A DNA stretch of 41,513 nt from Bacillota bacterium (GTDB lineage Bacteria; Bacillota; Clostridia; Peptostreptococcales; Anaerovoracaceae), in NCBI GenBank assembly GCA_905372035.1, contig CAJPNN010000007.1:1-41513 (forward strand), read 5' to 3'. Shown piece by piece: positions 33,766 to 41,513 of this stretch (positions within the stretch are counted from its first letter, which is position 1; each line of letters opens with the position of its first letter). The notes below the pieces were generated by a model, which was not told the DNA's origin, searched no databases, and worked only from the letters and a program-made list of their open reading frames with translations. Position numbers and translations under genes: made by a program.

Positions 33766-35727
33766 ATGGATCTAACAGCGAGCCAACTTAAGTATCTTAG
33801 GTTATTAAGCGAAACTTATCCGAGCATAGGCAAGGCAAGTACGGAGATAATAAACTTAACAGCCATTCAGAATTTGCCGAAAGGTACGGAGCATTTTGTA
33901 AGTGATTTGCACGGTGAATATGAGGCGTTTTTACATATACTGAAAAATGCTTCGGGAGTAATCAAACTTAAAATAGATGATCTTTTTGCAGACAGAATGA
34001 CGGAAGAGGAACGTAAATCGTTTGCGACACTCATATATTATCCTGAGGCTAAGCTCGATATTATAAAGAGTCAGGAACCGGATATGGAAACGTTTTATCG
34101 GGTTACTTTGGAGAGACTTGTTGAACTTTGCAGGATGACGGCATTTAAATATACGAGATCTCATGTGAGAAAACAAATTCCGAGTGAATTGTCATATATA
34201 ATAGAGGAGCTTTTATATGGCGAAAACAACTCACATGAGAGAAAAACACAATATCATGCGAGCATTATAGACAGTATTATTGAAATAGATATGGCTGACC
34301 AGTTTATAATAAAAATGTCGGAACTTATTTCAAGAATTTCGGTCAACAGGCTTCATGTGTTGGGGGATATTTATGACAGAGGTCCGGGTGGAGATATAAT
34401 AATGGAAGCGCTCACAAAACATCACAGTGTAGATATTCAATGGGGAAATCATGATATTTTGTGGATGGGTGCTGCGGCAGGCAATTTATCGTGTATAGCG
34501 AATGTTATAAGAATTTGCACAAGGTATGACAATCTCCATACTTTAGAGGTCGGCTACGGTATCAGTATCAGACCGCTTGTGACGTTTGCAATGTCTACTT
34601 ATATGAATGATCCGTGCCCTAATTTTAAACCTAAAGTAAGCGTGAAAGATGCTCTTTATGCGTCCGATGTAAATTCTTTAGCAAAGATAAACAAAGCTGT
34701 TGCGATAATTCAGTTCAAACTTGAAGGGCAGCTTATAAAAAAGCACCCGAACTATGAAATGGAAGACCTTATGATGCTTCATAAGGTTGACTATAAAAAT
34801 GCAAAAATTAATATCAACGGTAAAGAATATGATTTGAATAATACTTTCTTTCCTACGATTGATCCGGAAAATCCTTATGAACTTACGGAAAAGGAAGAGG
34901 CTGTTATGCAGAGACTCAAAGCGGCTTTCATGGAGAGCGAAGTTCTTGCGAGGCATGTTGATTTTCTGTTTTCACATGGGAGTATCTATAAGTGTTATAA
35001 CAACAATCTTTTGTTTCACGGTTGTGTACCCATGACGGAGGACGGAGATTTTTCCGAGGTTGTTACTACTGACGGAACTCTTTCAGGCAAAGAGTGGTTT
35101 GATTATGCCGACAGGATCGTAAGACAGGGATATTACGGGAAAAATAAAACTTTGGAGAAAGAAAGAGGAGTGGACTTTTTCTGGTATCTTTGGTGCGGCT
35201 ATAAATCTCCGCTGTTCGGTAAAAAGAAAATAACGACTTTTGAGAGGTGTTTTATAGATGACGAGGATACATGGTATGAAGCTAAGAATCCATATTTCAA
35301 GCTTATAGATTCGGAAGAAGTTATAAACAGAATAACCGAAGAATTCGGGCTTGAAAAAGAAACATCACACATAATAAACGGACATATGCCTGTAAGTAAG
35401 GGGAAAAGTCCTTTGCATGCCAACGGCAGATGTGTGGTTATAGACGGGGGATTCGCAAAGCCGTATCAGAAAAAAACGGGTATCGCAGGATTTTCATTGA
35501 TATATAATTCATATGGGTTTATCCTTACTTCTCATGAACCTTTTTCTTCCGTGGAAGAAGCAATAACAGATGAAAAGGACATACTTTCCACTATGGTGGC
35601 ACAAAAATCGAATACCGAAAGAGTTTTGATAAAATCTACAGATTTGGGAAAAGAAATTCAAAATAAGATAGATGCTTTAAAATTATTACTGTCGGCATAT
35701 CGAGACGGAATAATAAGCCAAAAATAA
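33766..35727 (+). CDS. fbp: Fructose-1,6-bisphosphatase class III
   Basis: A 653-residue class III FBPase, the Firmicute-specific calcineurin-like type, removing the 1-phosphate in gluconeogenesis. Metal-binding phosphoesterase motifs are SDLHGE (46-51), GDIYDRGPGGD and WGNHDILWMGAAAGN, with a later SHGS and the C-terminal NGHMPVSKGKSP and VIDGGFAKPYQ. The large size and the LSYIIEELLY segment fit the family. A strong AAAAAGGAGACGGAG site precedes the ATG. It is 27 bases after the foldase gene and probably co-transcribed. Confidence 0.96.
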   Translation: MDLTASQLKYLRLLSETYPSIGKASTEIINLTAIQNLPKGTEHFVSDLHGEYEAFLHILKNASGVIKLKIDDLFADRMTEEERKSFATLIYYPEAKLDIIKSQEPDMETFYRVTLERLVELCRMTAFKYTRSHVRKQIPSELSYIIEELLYGENNSHERKTQYHASIIDSIIEIDMADQFIIKMSELISRISVNRLHVLGDIYDRGPGGDIIMEALTKHHSVDIQWGNHDILWMGAAAGNLSCIANVIRICTRYDNLHTLEVGYGISIRPLVTFAMSTYMNDPCPNFKPKVSVKDALYASDVNSLAKINKAVAIIQFKLEGQLIKKHPNYEMEDLMMLHKVDYKNAKININGKEYDLNNTFFPTIDPENPYELTEKEEAVMQRLKAAFMESEVLARHVDFLFSHGSIYKCYNNNLLFHGCVPMTEDGDFSEVVTTDGTLSGKEWFDYADRIVRQGYYGKNKTLEKERGVDFFWYLWCGYKSPLFGKKKITTFERCFIDDEDTWYEAKNPYFKLIDSEEVINRITEEFGLEKETSHIINGHMPVSKGKSPLHANGRCVVIDGGFAKPYQKKTGIAGFSLIYNSYGFILTSHEPFSSVEEAITDEKDILSTMVAQKSNTERVLIKSTDLGKEIQNKIDALKLLLSAYRDGIISQK

Positions 35728-35751
35728 AATCCGAAATAATTAAATTAAAAG

Positions 35752-35840
35752 GAAATAGGCAAAAATGTACGGACCTGCTTCACTCACTTCTTGAGTATAA
35801 CTTTTAGAGGTTGTTACAAATAGCTTATTTCTTTTTTTAT
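35752..35840 (+). terminator. Terminator with an unusually elaborate nested structure after fbp
   Basis: GAAATAGGC (35752-35760) pairs with GCTTATTTC (35823-35831, one G-U), directly followed by seven T and then ATT. The 62-nt interior folds further: TGTA with TACA, ACCT with AGGT, and an inner hairpin ACTCA-CTTCT-TGAGT. Position and T-run indicate a terminator for the fbp operon. The large ordered loop is unusual for that and could also be the end of a small RNA. Confidence 0.55.
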
Positions 35841-35868
35841 TGCAAAGATTTAATAAGGGTGCTATAAT
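35840..35868 (+). promoter_or_regulatory. Promoter of the second TetR-ABC operon
   Basis: TTGCAA (35840-35845), a 17-bp spacer and a consensus TATAAT (35863-35868). Transcription would start near 35875, inside the palindrome at 35869-35891. Confidence 0.75.
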
Positions 35869-35891
35869 AAAAAAGTCCAGTGGTATTTTTT
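35869..35891 (+). promoter_or_regulatory. Putative TetR operator with a CCAGTGG core
   Basis: A 23-bp near-palindrome centred on CCAGTGG: AAAAAAGTCCA on the left and TGGTATTTTTT on the right agree at 9 of 11 paired positions. It abuts the -10 box. The string CCAGTGG is the core of the operator before the first TetR gene as well, which suggests related recognition by the two regulators. Confidence 0.6.
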
Positions 35892-35915
35892 GAATATGAT
35901 AAGGGGTTGGAGATA

Positions 35916-36575
35916 TTGCAGATAAAAAAAGACAAAGTCAGAGAGAAGATCTTAAGTTCGGCATATGAGGAGTTTTCCGAGTTCGGTTATTCGGGAGCAT
36001 CGCTTAGAAGAATAGCCGAGAAAGAAAATATGACCAAAGGCGTTATATATTCATATTTTGACACAAAAGAAGAGTTGTTTAAAGCTAATATAAGACCGGC
36101 TATAGATTTTTTTGATGAAAGTTTTGCTGAAAATTATATAGATAAAAACAGTGAGTATTATCAAGAGGTATACTTGAAAGATTTATTGGAAAAAAGTATA
36201 CCGAAAAAAAATATAAAAGAATTTAAAAAATTTGTCAACAGAGTGTGTGAATGCCGCGCATCTTTAAAACTTCTGTTGTTCTGCGCAGGCGGATCGGCAT
36301 ATGAAAATTATAAAGAAGTTATAATCAAAAGATATGCTGAATCATTTTACAATATGCATTCCAAACTTTTAAAAACGGATCAAAATCTTTTAAAAACAAC
36401 TATGGAGATGTTTGTTCATACTTTGGCATCCACATATATAACTATGCTGGAAGAAATCATACTTCACGATCCGGACAAAGAAGAACTGGAGCTGTATGCG
36501 GAACAGATGGCGGTTTTTGTGACTTCAGGAGTAAAACAGTTGATGCTTTATAATTTTAAACCTGAAAACGTATAA
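35916..36575 (+). CDS. TetR/AcrR-family transcriptional regulator
   Basis: About 219 residues with an N-terminal helix-turn-helix (REKILSSAYEEFSEFGYSGASLRRIAEKENMTKGVIYSYFDTKEELF) and a helical effector domain. The frame is open from a GTG at 35880, but that codon lies in the operator right at the predicted transcription start, leaving no room for a ribosome site. TTG at 35916, with AAGGGG nine bases ahead, is a better start. It is followed after 27 bases by two ABC transporter genes that it probably controls. Its recognition helix resembles that of the TetR at 1526 (SLRRI, TKG). Confidence 0.85.
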   Translation: MQIKKDKVREKILSSAYEEFSEFGYSGASLRRIAEKENMTKGVIYSYFDTKEELFKANIRPAIDFFDESFAENYIDKNSEYYQEVYLKDLLEKSIPKKNIKEFKKFVNRVCECRASLKLLLFCAGGSAYENYKEVIIKRYAESFYNMHSKLLKTDQNLLKTTMEMFVHTLASTYITMLEEIILHDPDKEELELYAEQMAVFVTSGVKQLMLYNFKPENV

Positions 36576-36602
36576 AAAATAAAATATATTAGGAGGGAAT
36601 AA

Positions 36603-38402
36603 ATGGAAAAGGAAAAAAAGTCGACATTGAAGAAATTTTATCCTTATATGGGAAAAAGAAAATTTTTAATACCGCTTTCACTTTTGGTATCTGTGATTTC
36701 AGCAGTGCTTCAAATTGTGCCTTTTATTCTTGTATGGTGTGTTGTGAGAACCATACTCTTGGATCAAGGGAATGAAGCTTTAAGAGATGCGAAATTTTAT
36801 GCTATGTCAGGTTTTATTGCGGCAGTGGCGGCAATTTTAACTTATTTCTTAGCACTTATGTTATCGCATTTGGCGGCATTTCGTGTGGAAATAGGCTTGC
36901 AAAAAGTGGGAATGAAAAAGATAATGTCAAAACCTCTGGGATTTTTTGATCAAAATTCTACAGGGAAGATGAGAAAAACAGTGAGTGAGGGGGCAGCGAT
37001 TCCACATGCATTTTTAGCACACCAACTTCCGGATTTGGCAGGTACCATAATATCGCCGATAATTTTGATTATTCTTTTAGCTGTAGTTGATTGGAGAATG
37101 GGAACAGCTTTACTCATACCTGTGATTTTAGGATTCATTACAATGAAATTTATGACAAGCAGCGAAGGAAAAGATTTTGAAATGAAATACTTCGATTCAT
37201 TGGAAGAAATGAGTGCGGAATCGGTGGAATATGTTAGAGGAATACCGGTTGTAAAAACTTTCGGGCAGACGGTTTATTCGTTTAAACGTTTTTATAACAG
37301 CATTATCAGATATAAGGAAATGGTATATGCTTATACTTGCCTTTGGAAAAGACCGATGTCGGTATACAGCGTCTTGATGCAGTCCGCAGCTTTTTTCCTC
37401 GTTCCTGCTGCGGTTATCATTATAGGAAGAGGCGAGAACCTTGCAGTTGTGCTTTCAGATTTTATATTTTATCTTTTGATTTCTCCGGTTTTCGGAACAA
37501 TTATAATGAAATCTATGTATTTTCAGCGTTATATGGGGATGGCGGGACAAGCTGTTGACCGCATTGAAACACTTTTGGAATATCCGGATATGGAATATGA
37601 AAGAGAAGATGATATGGGCATAGATAACATCTCTTTGGAATTCAAAGATGTTGTTTTTTCTTATCCCGGAAGTGAAAATAATGCGGTAGACGGTATAAGT
37701 TTTAAAATCAATGAAGGAGAAACAGTAGCGCTGGTAGGTGTTTCAGGGAGCGGTAAGACGACTATAGCAAGGCTTGCAGCGAGATTTTGGGACGTTAAAA
37801 GCGGAGAAGTTCTGCTTGGAGGAATTAATATAAAGAAGTTGTCGAAGAGAGAACTTATGGATAACATATCTTTTGTTTTTCAGAATACGAGGCTTTTTAA
37901 AGGAACCATAAAAGAAAATATTATGTTCGGAAGCGATTCGGTTTCTGAAAATGATTTGGAAAACGCTATAGAAACGGCACAGGCAAAAGATATAATTGCG
38001 CATCTCGAAAACGGCTTGAATACGGTAATAGGTTCAAAAGGAACATATTTGTCAGGGGGAGAACAGCAGAGAATTGCTTTGGCAAGAGCGATAGTTAAAA
38101 ATTCTCCTGTCGTGCTTTTGGATGAAGCGACGGCATTTACCGATCCGGAAAATGAACATCTTATACAAAAAGCGCTTAAAGAACTCAGCCGAGGAAAAAC
38201 AACACTTATTATAGCCCATAGGCTTACGACGGTTCAGGATGCAGATAAAATACTGGTTATAAATAAAGGGAAGATAGCGGAAGCAGGTAGGCATGAAGAT
38301 CTTTTGAATAAAGGCGGAATGTACAAAAAAATGTGGGATGAGTATCAAAGATCAATACAGTGGAAATTATCTTCGAGATATAGTAAGAAAGGGGTGGTTT
38401 AG
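36603..38402 (+). CDS. ABC transporter half-subunit, TMD-NBD type
   Basis: A 599-residue half transporter with about six membrane helices (residues about 20-320) and a C-terminal ABC domain: Walker A GVSGSGKT (379-386), signature LSGGEQQ (483-489) and Walker B VVLLDEA (503-509) with catalytic Glu508. After Walker B comes TAFTDPENE where typical exporters have TASLD; this D-loop variant is a feature I associate with IrtA/YbtP-like transporters, exporter-fold proteins that import iron-siderophores. It has an AGGAGG site and abuts the next gene without a gap; the two probably form a heterodimer. A multidrug or peptide exporter is the alternative. Confidence 0.88.
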   Translation: MEKEKKSTLKKFYPYMGKRKFLIPLSLLVSVISAVLQIVPFILVWCVVRTILLDQGNEALRDAKFYAMSGFIAAVAAILTYFLALMLSHLAAFRVEIGLQKVGMKKIMSKPLGFFDQNSTGKMRKTVSEGAAIPHAFLAHQLPDLAGTIISPIILIILLAVVDWRMGTALLIPVILGFITMKFMTSSEGKDFEMKYFDSLEEMSAESVEYVRGIPVVKTFGQTVYSFKRFYNSIIRYKEMVYAYTCLWKRPMSVYSVLMQSAAFFLVPAAVIIIGRGENLAVVLSDFIFYLLISPVFGTIIMKSMYFQRYMGMAGQAVDRIETLLEYPDMEYEREDDMGIDNISLEFKDVVFSYPGSENNAVDGISFKINEGETVALVGVSGSGKTTIARLAARFWDVKSGEVLLGGINIKKLSKRELMDNISFVFQNTRLFKGTIKENIMFGSDSVSENDLENAIETAQAKDIIAHLENGLNTVIGSKGTYLSGGEQQRIALARAIVKNSPVVLLDEATAFTDPENEHLIQKALKELSRGKTTLIIAHRLTTVQDADKILVINKGKIAEAGRHEDLLNKGGMYKKMWDEYQRSIQWKLSSRYSKKGVV

Positions 38403-40130
38403 ATGATAAAATTTTTTCAGAACAGATATGTAATGTCGGAAGACGGTGCAAAAAATTTATTTTCTGCAATAATTTGGTCCACTGTTATGAATATCAGTTT
38501 TATGCTCCCTTTGATTTTAAGCTTTATGTTTTTCGGAAAATATTTGGATATTATGCTTAACGGATCTAAAGTTGTTGAAACTGAGTGGTTTTTATATCTC
38601 GGACTTTCAGCAGTATTTTTCGTTATAATGTATTTTGTGGCCTCGCATCAATATAATTCCACATATACTAAAATATATGATGAAAGTGCAAAACGCAGGA
38701 TCAGTCTTGCCGAATCACTTAGAAAGCTTCCTCTTTCATTTTTCGCAAAGAGGGATGTATCAGATTTAAGTGCGACAATAATGGATGATGCCACGCAGAC
38801 AGAAACATTGTTTTCACATACCATACCTCAGCTTTATGCGGCATGCGTAACGATAGTTATAATCGGAATATGTATGTTTATATATGATTGGCGCCTTGCA
38901 GCAGCTTTATTTTGGGTAATTCCGGCAGCCGTTTTGTTATTTATGCTGTCAAGAAAGTTTCAAAATAAAATTCATATTGCGGGGTATAACACCAAGCGTG
39001 AAATTTATGATAAGGTTCAGGAAGGTCTGGAATCCGCACAAGAGATAAAGGCTTATAATTGTGAAGAAAAATATTCCGAGGATCTCGGAAATATACTCGA
39101 CAGATTTGAAAAAGAGCTTATAAAAGCGGAATTGGCAATAGGTGCAGTGGTAAATGTATCTTATATCCTTTTGAGATTAGGTTTGCCTACAGTTTTATTT
39201 TGCGGTGCCAATTTGCTGCTTAACGGAAAGCTTGATATCTTCACATATATAGTATTTTTGATAATAGGTGGAAAAATATACGAACCTGTAATGGAAGCCT
39301 TGAGTAATTTTGCGTTGCTGCTGTTTTTAAGAGTAAGAATAGAACGAATGAGAGAGATGGATGAGCTTCCCGTTCAATCGGGCAGAATGGAATTTTCGCC
39401 TAAAAACTTTGACCTGGAATTCAAAGACGTGGATTTTTCCTATGAAAAAGGGGTTGAAACTCTAAAACAGGTATCTTTTAGAGCAAATCAGGGAGAAGTA
39501 ACCGCCCTTGTGGGTCCGTCAGGTGGAGGGAAAACTACGATTGCCAAGCTTGCCGCAAGATTTTGGGATATAGACGGAGGGAGCATTCTCTTAGGCGGAG
39601 AAGATATTTCTCTTATAGATCCGGAAATGCTTCTCAAAAATTTTTCGATTGTTTTTCAAGATGTAACTCTTTTTAACACCAGTGTTATGGAAAACATAAG
39701 AATAGGGAAAAGAGATGCATCTGATGAAGAAGTCATGAATGCGGCGAAACTTGCACAATGCGATGAATTTGTAAACAATCTGACTGAAGGTTATGATACC
39801 CTTATAGGTGAAAACGGAGAAAAACTTTCAGGTGGTGAAAGACAGAGAATATCAATTGCAAGAGCGATTTTAAAAGACGCACCGATAATACTTCTTGATG
39901 AAGCGACAGCTTCGCTCGATACGGAAAACGAAACGAAAATACAAAGTGCATTGAGCGAACTCATAAAAAATAAGACAGTTATAATTATTGCACACAGAAT
40001 GAGAACGGTAATGAACGCGGATAAAATAATTGTGATAAGCGACGGAAGTATTAGAGAAATGGCGTCGCCGGATGAACTCATGGCTAAAGGAGGAATGTTT
40101 GCCGATATGGTAAAAGCACAGATGTCATAA
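38403..40130 (+). CDS. ABC transporter half-subunit, TMD-NBD type (partner)
   Basis: A 575-residue half transporter, six membrane helices (about 20-310) followed by an ABC domain with Walker A GPSGGGKT (371-378), signature LSGGERQ (475-481), Walker B IILLDEA (Asp499, Glu500) and a canonical ATASLDTENE D-loop. It shares the TTIAxLAARFWD segment with the upstream partner, evidence of common origin. Its start codon follows the upstream stop directly. The stop is only five bases from the end of the convergent AEC gene. Confidence 0.9.
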   Translation: MIKFFQNRYVMSEDGAKNLFSAIIWSTVMNISFMLPLILSFMFFGKYLDIMLNGSKVVETEWFLYLGLSAVFFVIMYFVASHQYNSTYTKIYDESAKRRISLAESLRKLPLSFFAKRDVSDLSATIMDDATQTETLFSHTIPQLYAACVTIVIIGICMFIYDWRLAAALFWVIPAAVLLFMLSRKFQNKIHIAGYNTKREIYDKVQEGLESAQEIKAYNCEEKYSEDLGNILDRFEKELIKAELAIGAVVNVSYILLRLGLPTVLFCGANLLLNGKLDIFTYIVFLIIGGKIYEPVMEALSNFALLLFLRVRIERMREMDELPVQSGRMEFSPKNFDLEFKDVDFSYEKGVETLKQVSFRANQGEVTALVGPSGGGKTTIAKLAARFWDIDGGSILLGGEDISLIDPEMLLKNFSIVFQDVTLFNTSVMENIRIGKRDASDEEVMNAAKLAQCDEFVNNLTEGYDTLIGENGEKLSGGERQRISIARAILKDAPIILLDEATASLDTENETKIQSALSELIKNKTVIIIAHRMRTVMNADKIIVISDGSIREMASPDELMAKGGMFADMVKAQMS

Positions 40131-40135
40131 TGTAT

Positions 40136-41059
40136 TTACTTTAACATAATTGCAAATACGGGCACGGTAAGCAGACAGAAAAGTGTAGAAACAAGAACGC
40201 CTTTTGTTGCAAAATCCACATCTGCATCATACTGCTGAGAAAATATTGTGATGCATGCGCCTACAGGCATGGCAAAATCAAGAATTATAACAGTTGAAAG
40301 AAGTGACGAATTACCTAAAATTATTCTTATTAACAATATGGATAAAAGCGGTATAACTAGAAGTTTGAATATCGTCATCATGCTGATTTCTACGGAAATC
40401 AGCTCTTTTATTTTAAGCTCGGCAAGCTGTGAACCTATTACTATCATAGAAAGAGGGGTGGTGGCACTTCCTATTATTTGAACGGTATCTCCTAAAAATC
40501 CCGGGAGCTGCGTATTGGTCATGAAAAGCGTAAAGCCTACGACTACACCGAATATACCGGGGCTGAGCAACCCTTTAAGATCCATTTTGGTTTTTGTGCC
40601 GGCGGAATATTGAATCAGCATTATACCTACGGTGAATATGAGTATATCGTTTACCATCTCTATGATGGATGCATAAAATGCGGCAGTTTTACCATACAGT
40701 GCATTGATAACCGGAAGTCCGATAAATCCCGTATTTCCGAATATAAACATGAATGCCAGTATGCCGCTCTTGGATTTTTCGAGTTTGCAAAGTTTTACGA
40801 CAAGAATGCTGAAAATAAATGCGAGTACAAAAATTATAATCAATATAAAAAATGTATATATGCAGTCATTGAGTATTTCTTTGCTGAACTTTAATTGCAT
40901 GGCATCAATTACAAGGCAAGGCCATGTAACGTTAACTATAAGCGAGGATATGCCCTTTGTCTGAGTTTCATTTATGATTTTTTTCTTTTTAAGAACAAAT
41001 CCCGGAACTATCATTATGAAAATCATAGCTAAGGAATTAAGAATTTCAGCAGTACCCAT
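40136..41059 (-). CDS. AEC family transporter (auxin efflux carrier fold)
   Basis: A 307-residue membrane protein with about ten hydrophobic helices split into two repeats of five, as in the AEC/PF03547 family. Recognisable parts are the N-terminal IFIMIVPGFVLKKKKIINE segment, the FGNTGFIGLPVINALYG motif at the crossover and the C-terminal DFAMPVGACITIFSQQYDAD segment. Bacterial relatives move dicarboxylates such as malate; the substrate here is unknown. The frame is open to 41101, but ATG at 41059 has GGAGG just upstream on the minus strand and gives the usual N-terminus. Confidence 0.9.
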   Translation of the reverse strand: MGTAEILNSLAMIFIMIVPGFVLKKKKIINETQTKGISSLIVNVTWPCLVIDAMQLKFSKEILNDCIYTFFILIIIFVLAFIFSILVVKLCKLEKSKSGILAFMFIFGNTGFIGLPVINALYGKTAAFYASIIEMVNDILIFTVGIMLIQYSAGTKTKMDLKGLLSPGIFGVVVGFTLFMTNTQLPGFLGDTVQIIGSATTPLSMIVIGSQLAELKIKELISVEISMMTIFKLLVIPLLSILLIRIILGNSSLLSTVIILDFAMPVGACITIFSQQYDADVDFATKGVLVSTLFCLLTVPVFAIMLK

Positions 41060-41091
41060 ACTAACCTCCGAAAAATTTTTTATTCGAAAAG

Positions 41092-41120
41092 ATGATAGCA
41101 TTAAATAATTAGGATTTCAA
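41092..41120 (-). promoter_or_regulatory. Promoter of the AEC transporter gene
   Basis: On the minus strand TTGAAA (complement of 41115-41120), a 17-bp spacer ending in TGC, and TATCAT (complement of 41092-41097). The TGC adds an extended -10 element. Confidence 0.65.
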
Positions 41121-41235
41121 TAAATTATGAGCATATTTTATCAATCTTATAGGAATTTATAATATAATAGCCGTGTAATATTTTAGAATAACTGAGTATT
41201 ACGATAAAAAAGTTATCAAATATCTGATAGAACGG

Positions 41236-41330
41236 GTGTATAATATAGTAATAAAAAAATTATATTATCATCAATCCGTCCGCTTTTACAGTCCGGATTT
41301 GTGTATAGTATAGTAATAAAAAATTATATT
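41236..41330 (+). repeat. Two imperfect direct repeats of about 30 bp
   Basis: GTGTATAATATAGTAATAAA followed by AAAATTATATT (41236-41266) recurs at 41301-41330 with one substitution and one A fewer, 65 bp apart. Each copy begins with a -10-like TGTATAAT or TGTATAGT. Between them AATCCG and CGGATT (41273-41299) are inverted. The rest of the stretch 41102-41435 has no gene; CCAAAC (41356) with GTTTGG (41398) and AACATC (41359) with GATGTT (41387) give two mutually exclusive stems before the small ORF. Confidence 0.7.
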
Positions 41331-41435
41331 TGATATTTTAAAAACAGGAGTTAAGCCAAACATCAGTATAGTGTATATAGCGGAAAGATGTTGTTGTGTT
41401 TGGAATTGTATGAAAAATAAATGAAAGGAAAACGT

Positions 41436-41504
41436 ATGGTGGATATATTGACGGATCCGTCAAATCCGTTATGCAAGGTGTGTATATGCTGTTTAAAAAT
41501 ATAA
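41436..41504 (+). CDS. Possible 22-residue Cys-rich peptide
   Basis: ATG at 41436 follows AAAGGAAAA at a suitable distance and opens a 22-codon frame ending at TAA 41502-41504. The C-terminal half contains the cluster CKVCICC, four cysteines in seven residues; the N-terminal half holds D-I-L-T-D-P-S-N-P. A peptide precursor, a leader peptide or chance are all possible. Any maturation genes would lie beyond the window. Confidence 0.3.
   Translation: MVDILTDPSNPLCKVCICCLKI
41448..41463. promoter_or_regulatory. Perfect 16-bp palindrome
   Basis: TTGACGGATCCGTCAA is a perfect palindrome without spacer. It lies at the 5' end of the small ORF, 12 bases after its start codon. The symmetry suits a dimeric DNA-binding protein, but no regulator can be assigned. 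Confidence 0.4.
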
Positions 41505-41513
41505 ATATTATAG

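Overview
The window is a low-GC, gene-dense bacterial chromosome segment. The protein families and gene neighbourhoods (Asp23-nusB-xseAB-ispA-dxs-tlyA, purR-glmU-prs-pth-mfd, class III fructose bisphosphatase, Bacillus-type PurR, ECF transporters) point to an anaerobic Gram-positive Firmicute, probably class Clostridia. The genus cannot be settled from the sequence alone. No rRNA, tRNA, CRISPR array, insertion sequence or prophage was seen.

Layout. (1) 1-7536 is an accessory transport region. It starts with the tail of one ECF transporter module (3' end of an EcfT, then a double-ATPase). A TetR regulator with a palindromic operator follows, then a second complete ECF module (MptD-like S component, EcfT, double-ATPase), an ATC-hydrolase-like protein and an exported serine hydrolase with a C-terminal membrane domain. 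(2) 7537-8945 holds an acetyltransferase with its own strong promoter and a 137-bp hairpin-rich tandem repeat. (3) 8946-20263 is a very tight housekeeping run: AI-2E-type permease, Asp23/Gls24, nusB, xseA, xseB, ispA, dxs, tlyA, mutS, mutL. Most neighbours overlap or are separated by only a few bases. (4) 20387-24727 carries miaA, a tyrosine recombinase with all six catalytic residues, a methionine-gamma-lyase-family protein, a structured intergenic region and a VTT-domain membrane protein. (5) 24772-35727 has purR on the minus strand, divergent from murC, a C-terminal-only GlmU, prs, pth, mfd, a PrsA-like lipoprotein and fbp. (6) 35728-41513 has a structured 3' element, a second TetR with its own promoter and operator, a pair of ABC half-transporters, a convergent AEC permease, and a gene-poor end with short repeats and a possible 22-residue Cys-rich ORF.

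How it fits together. The two accessory ends may belong to one regulon. Both TetR genes have a near-consensus promoter followed or overlapped by a site centred on CCANTGG. The products controlled (ECF importers, an ABC pair whose first member has an unusual D-loop, a thiazoline-hydrolase-like protein, a serine hydrolase) would suit uptake and processing of a small ligand such as a metallophore; this is inference. The most unusual housekeeping feature is glmU: only the acetyltransferase half remains, at its usual place before prs, with two acetyl-CoA-site residues changed to cysteine.
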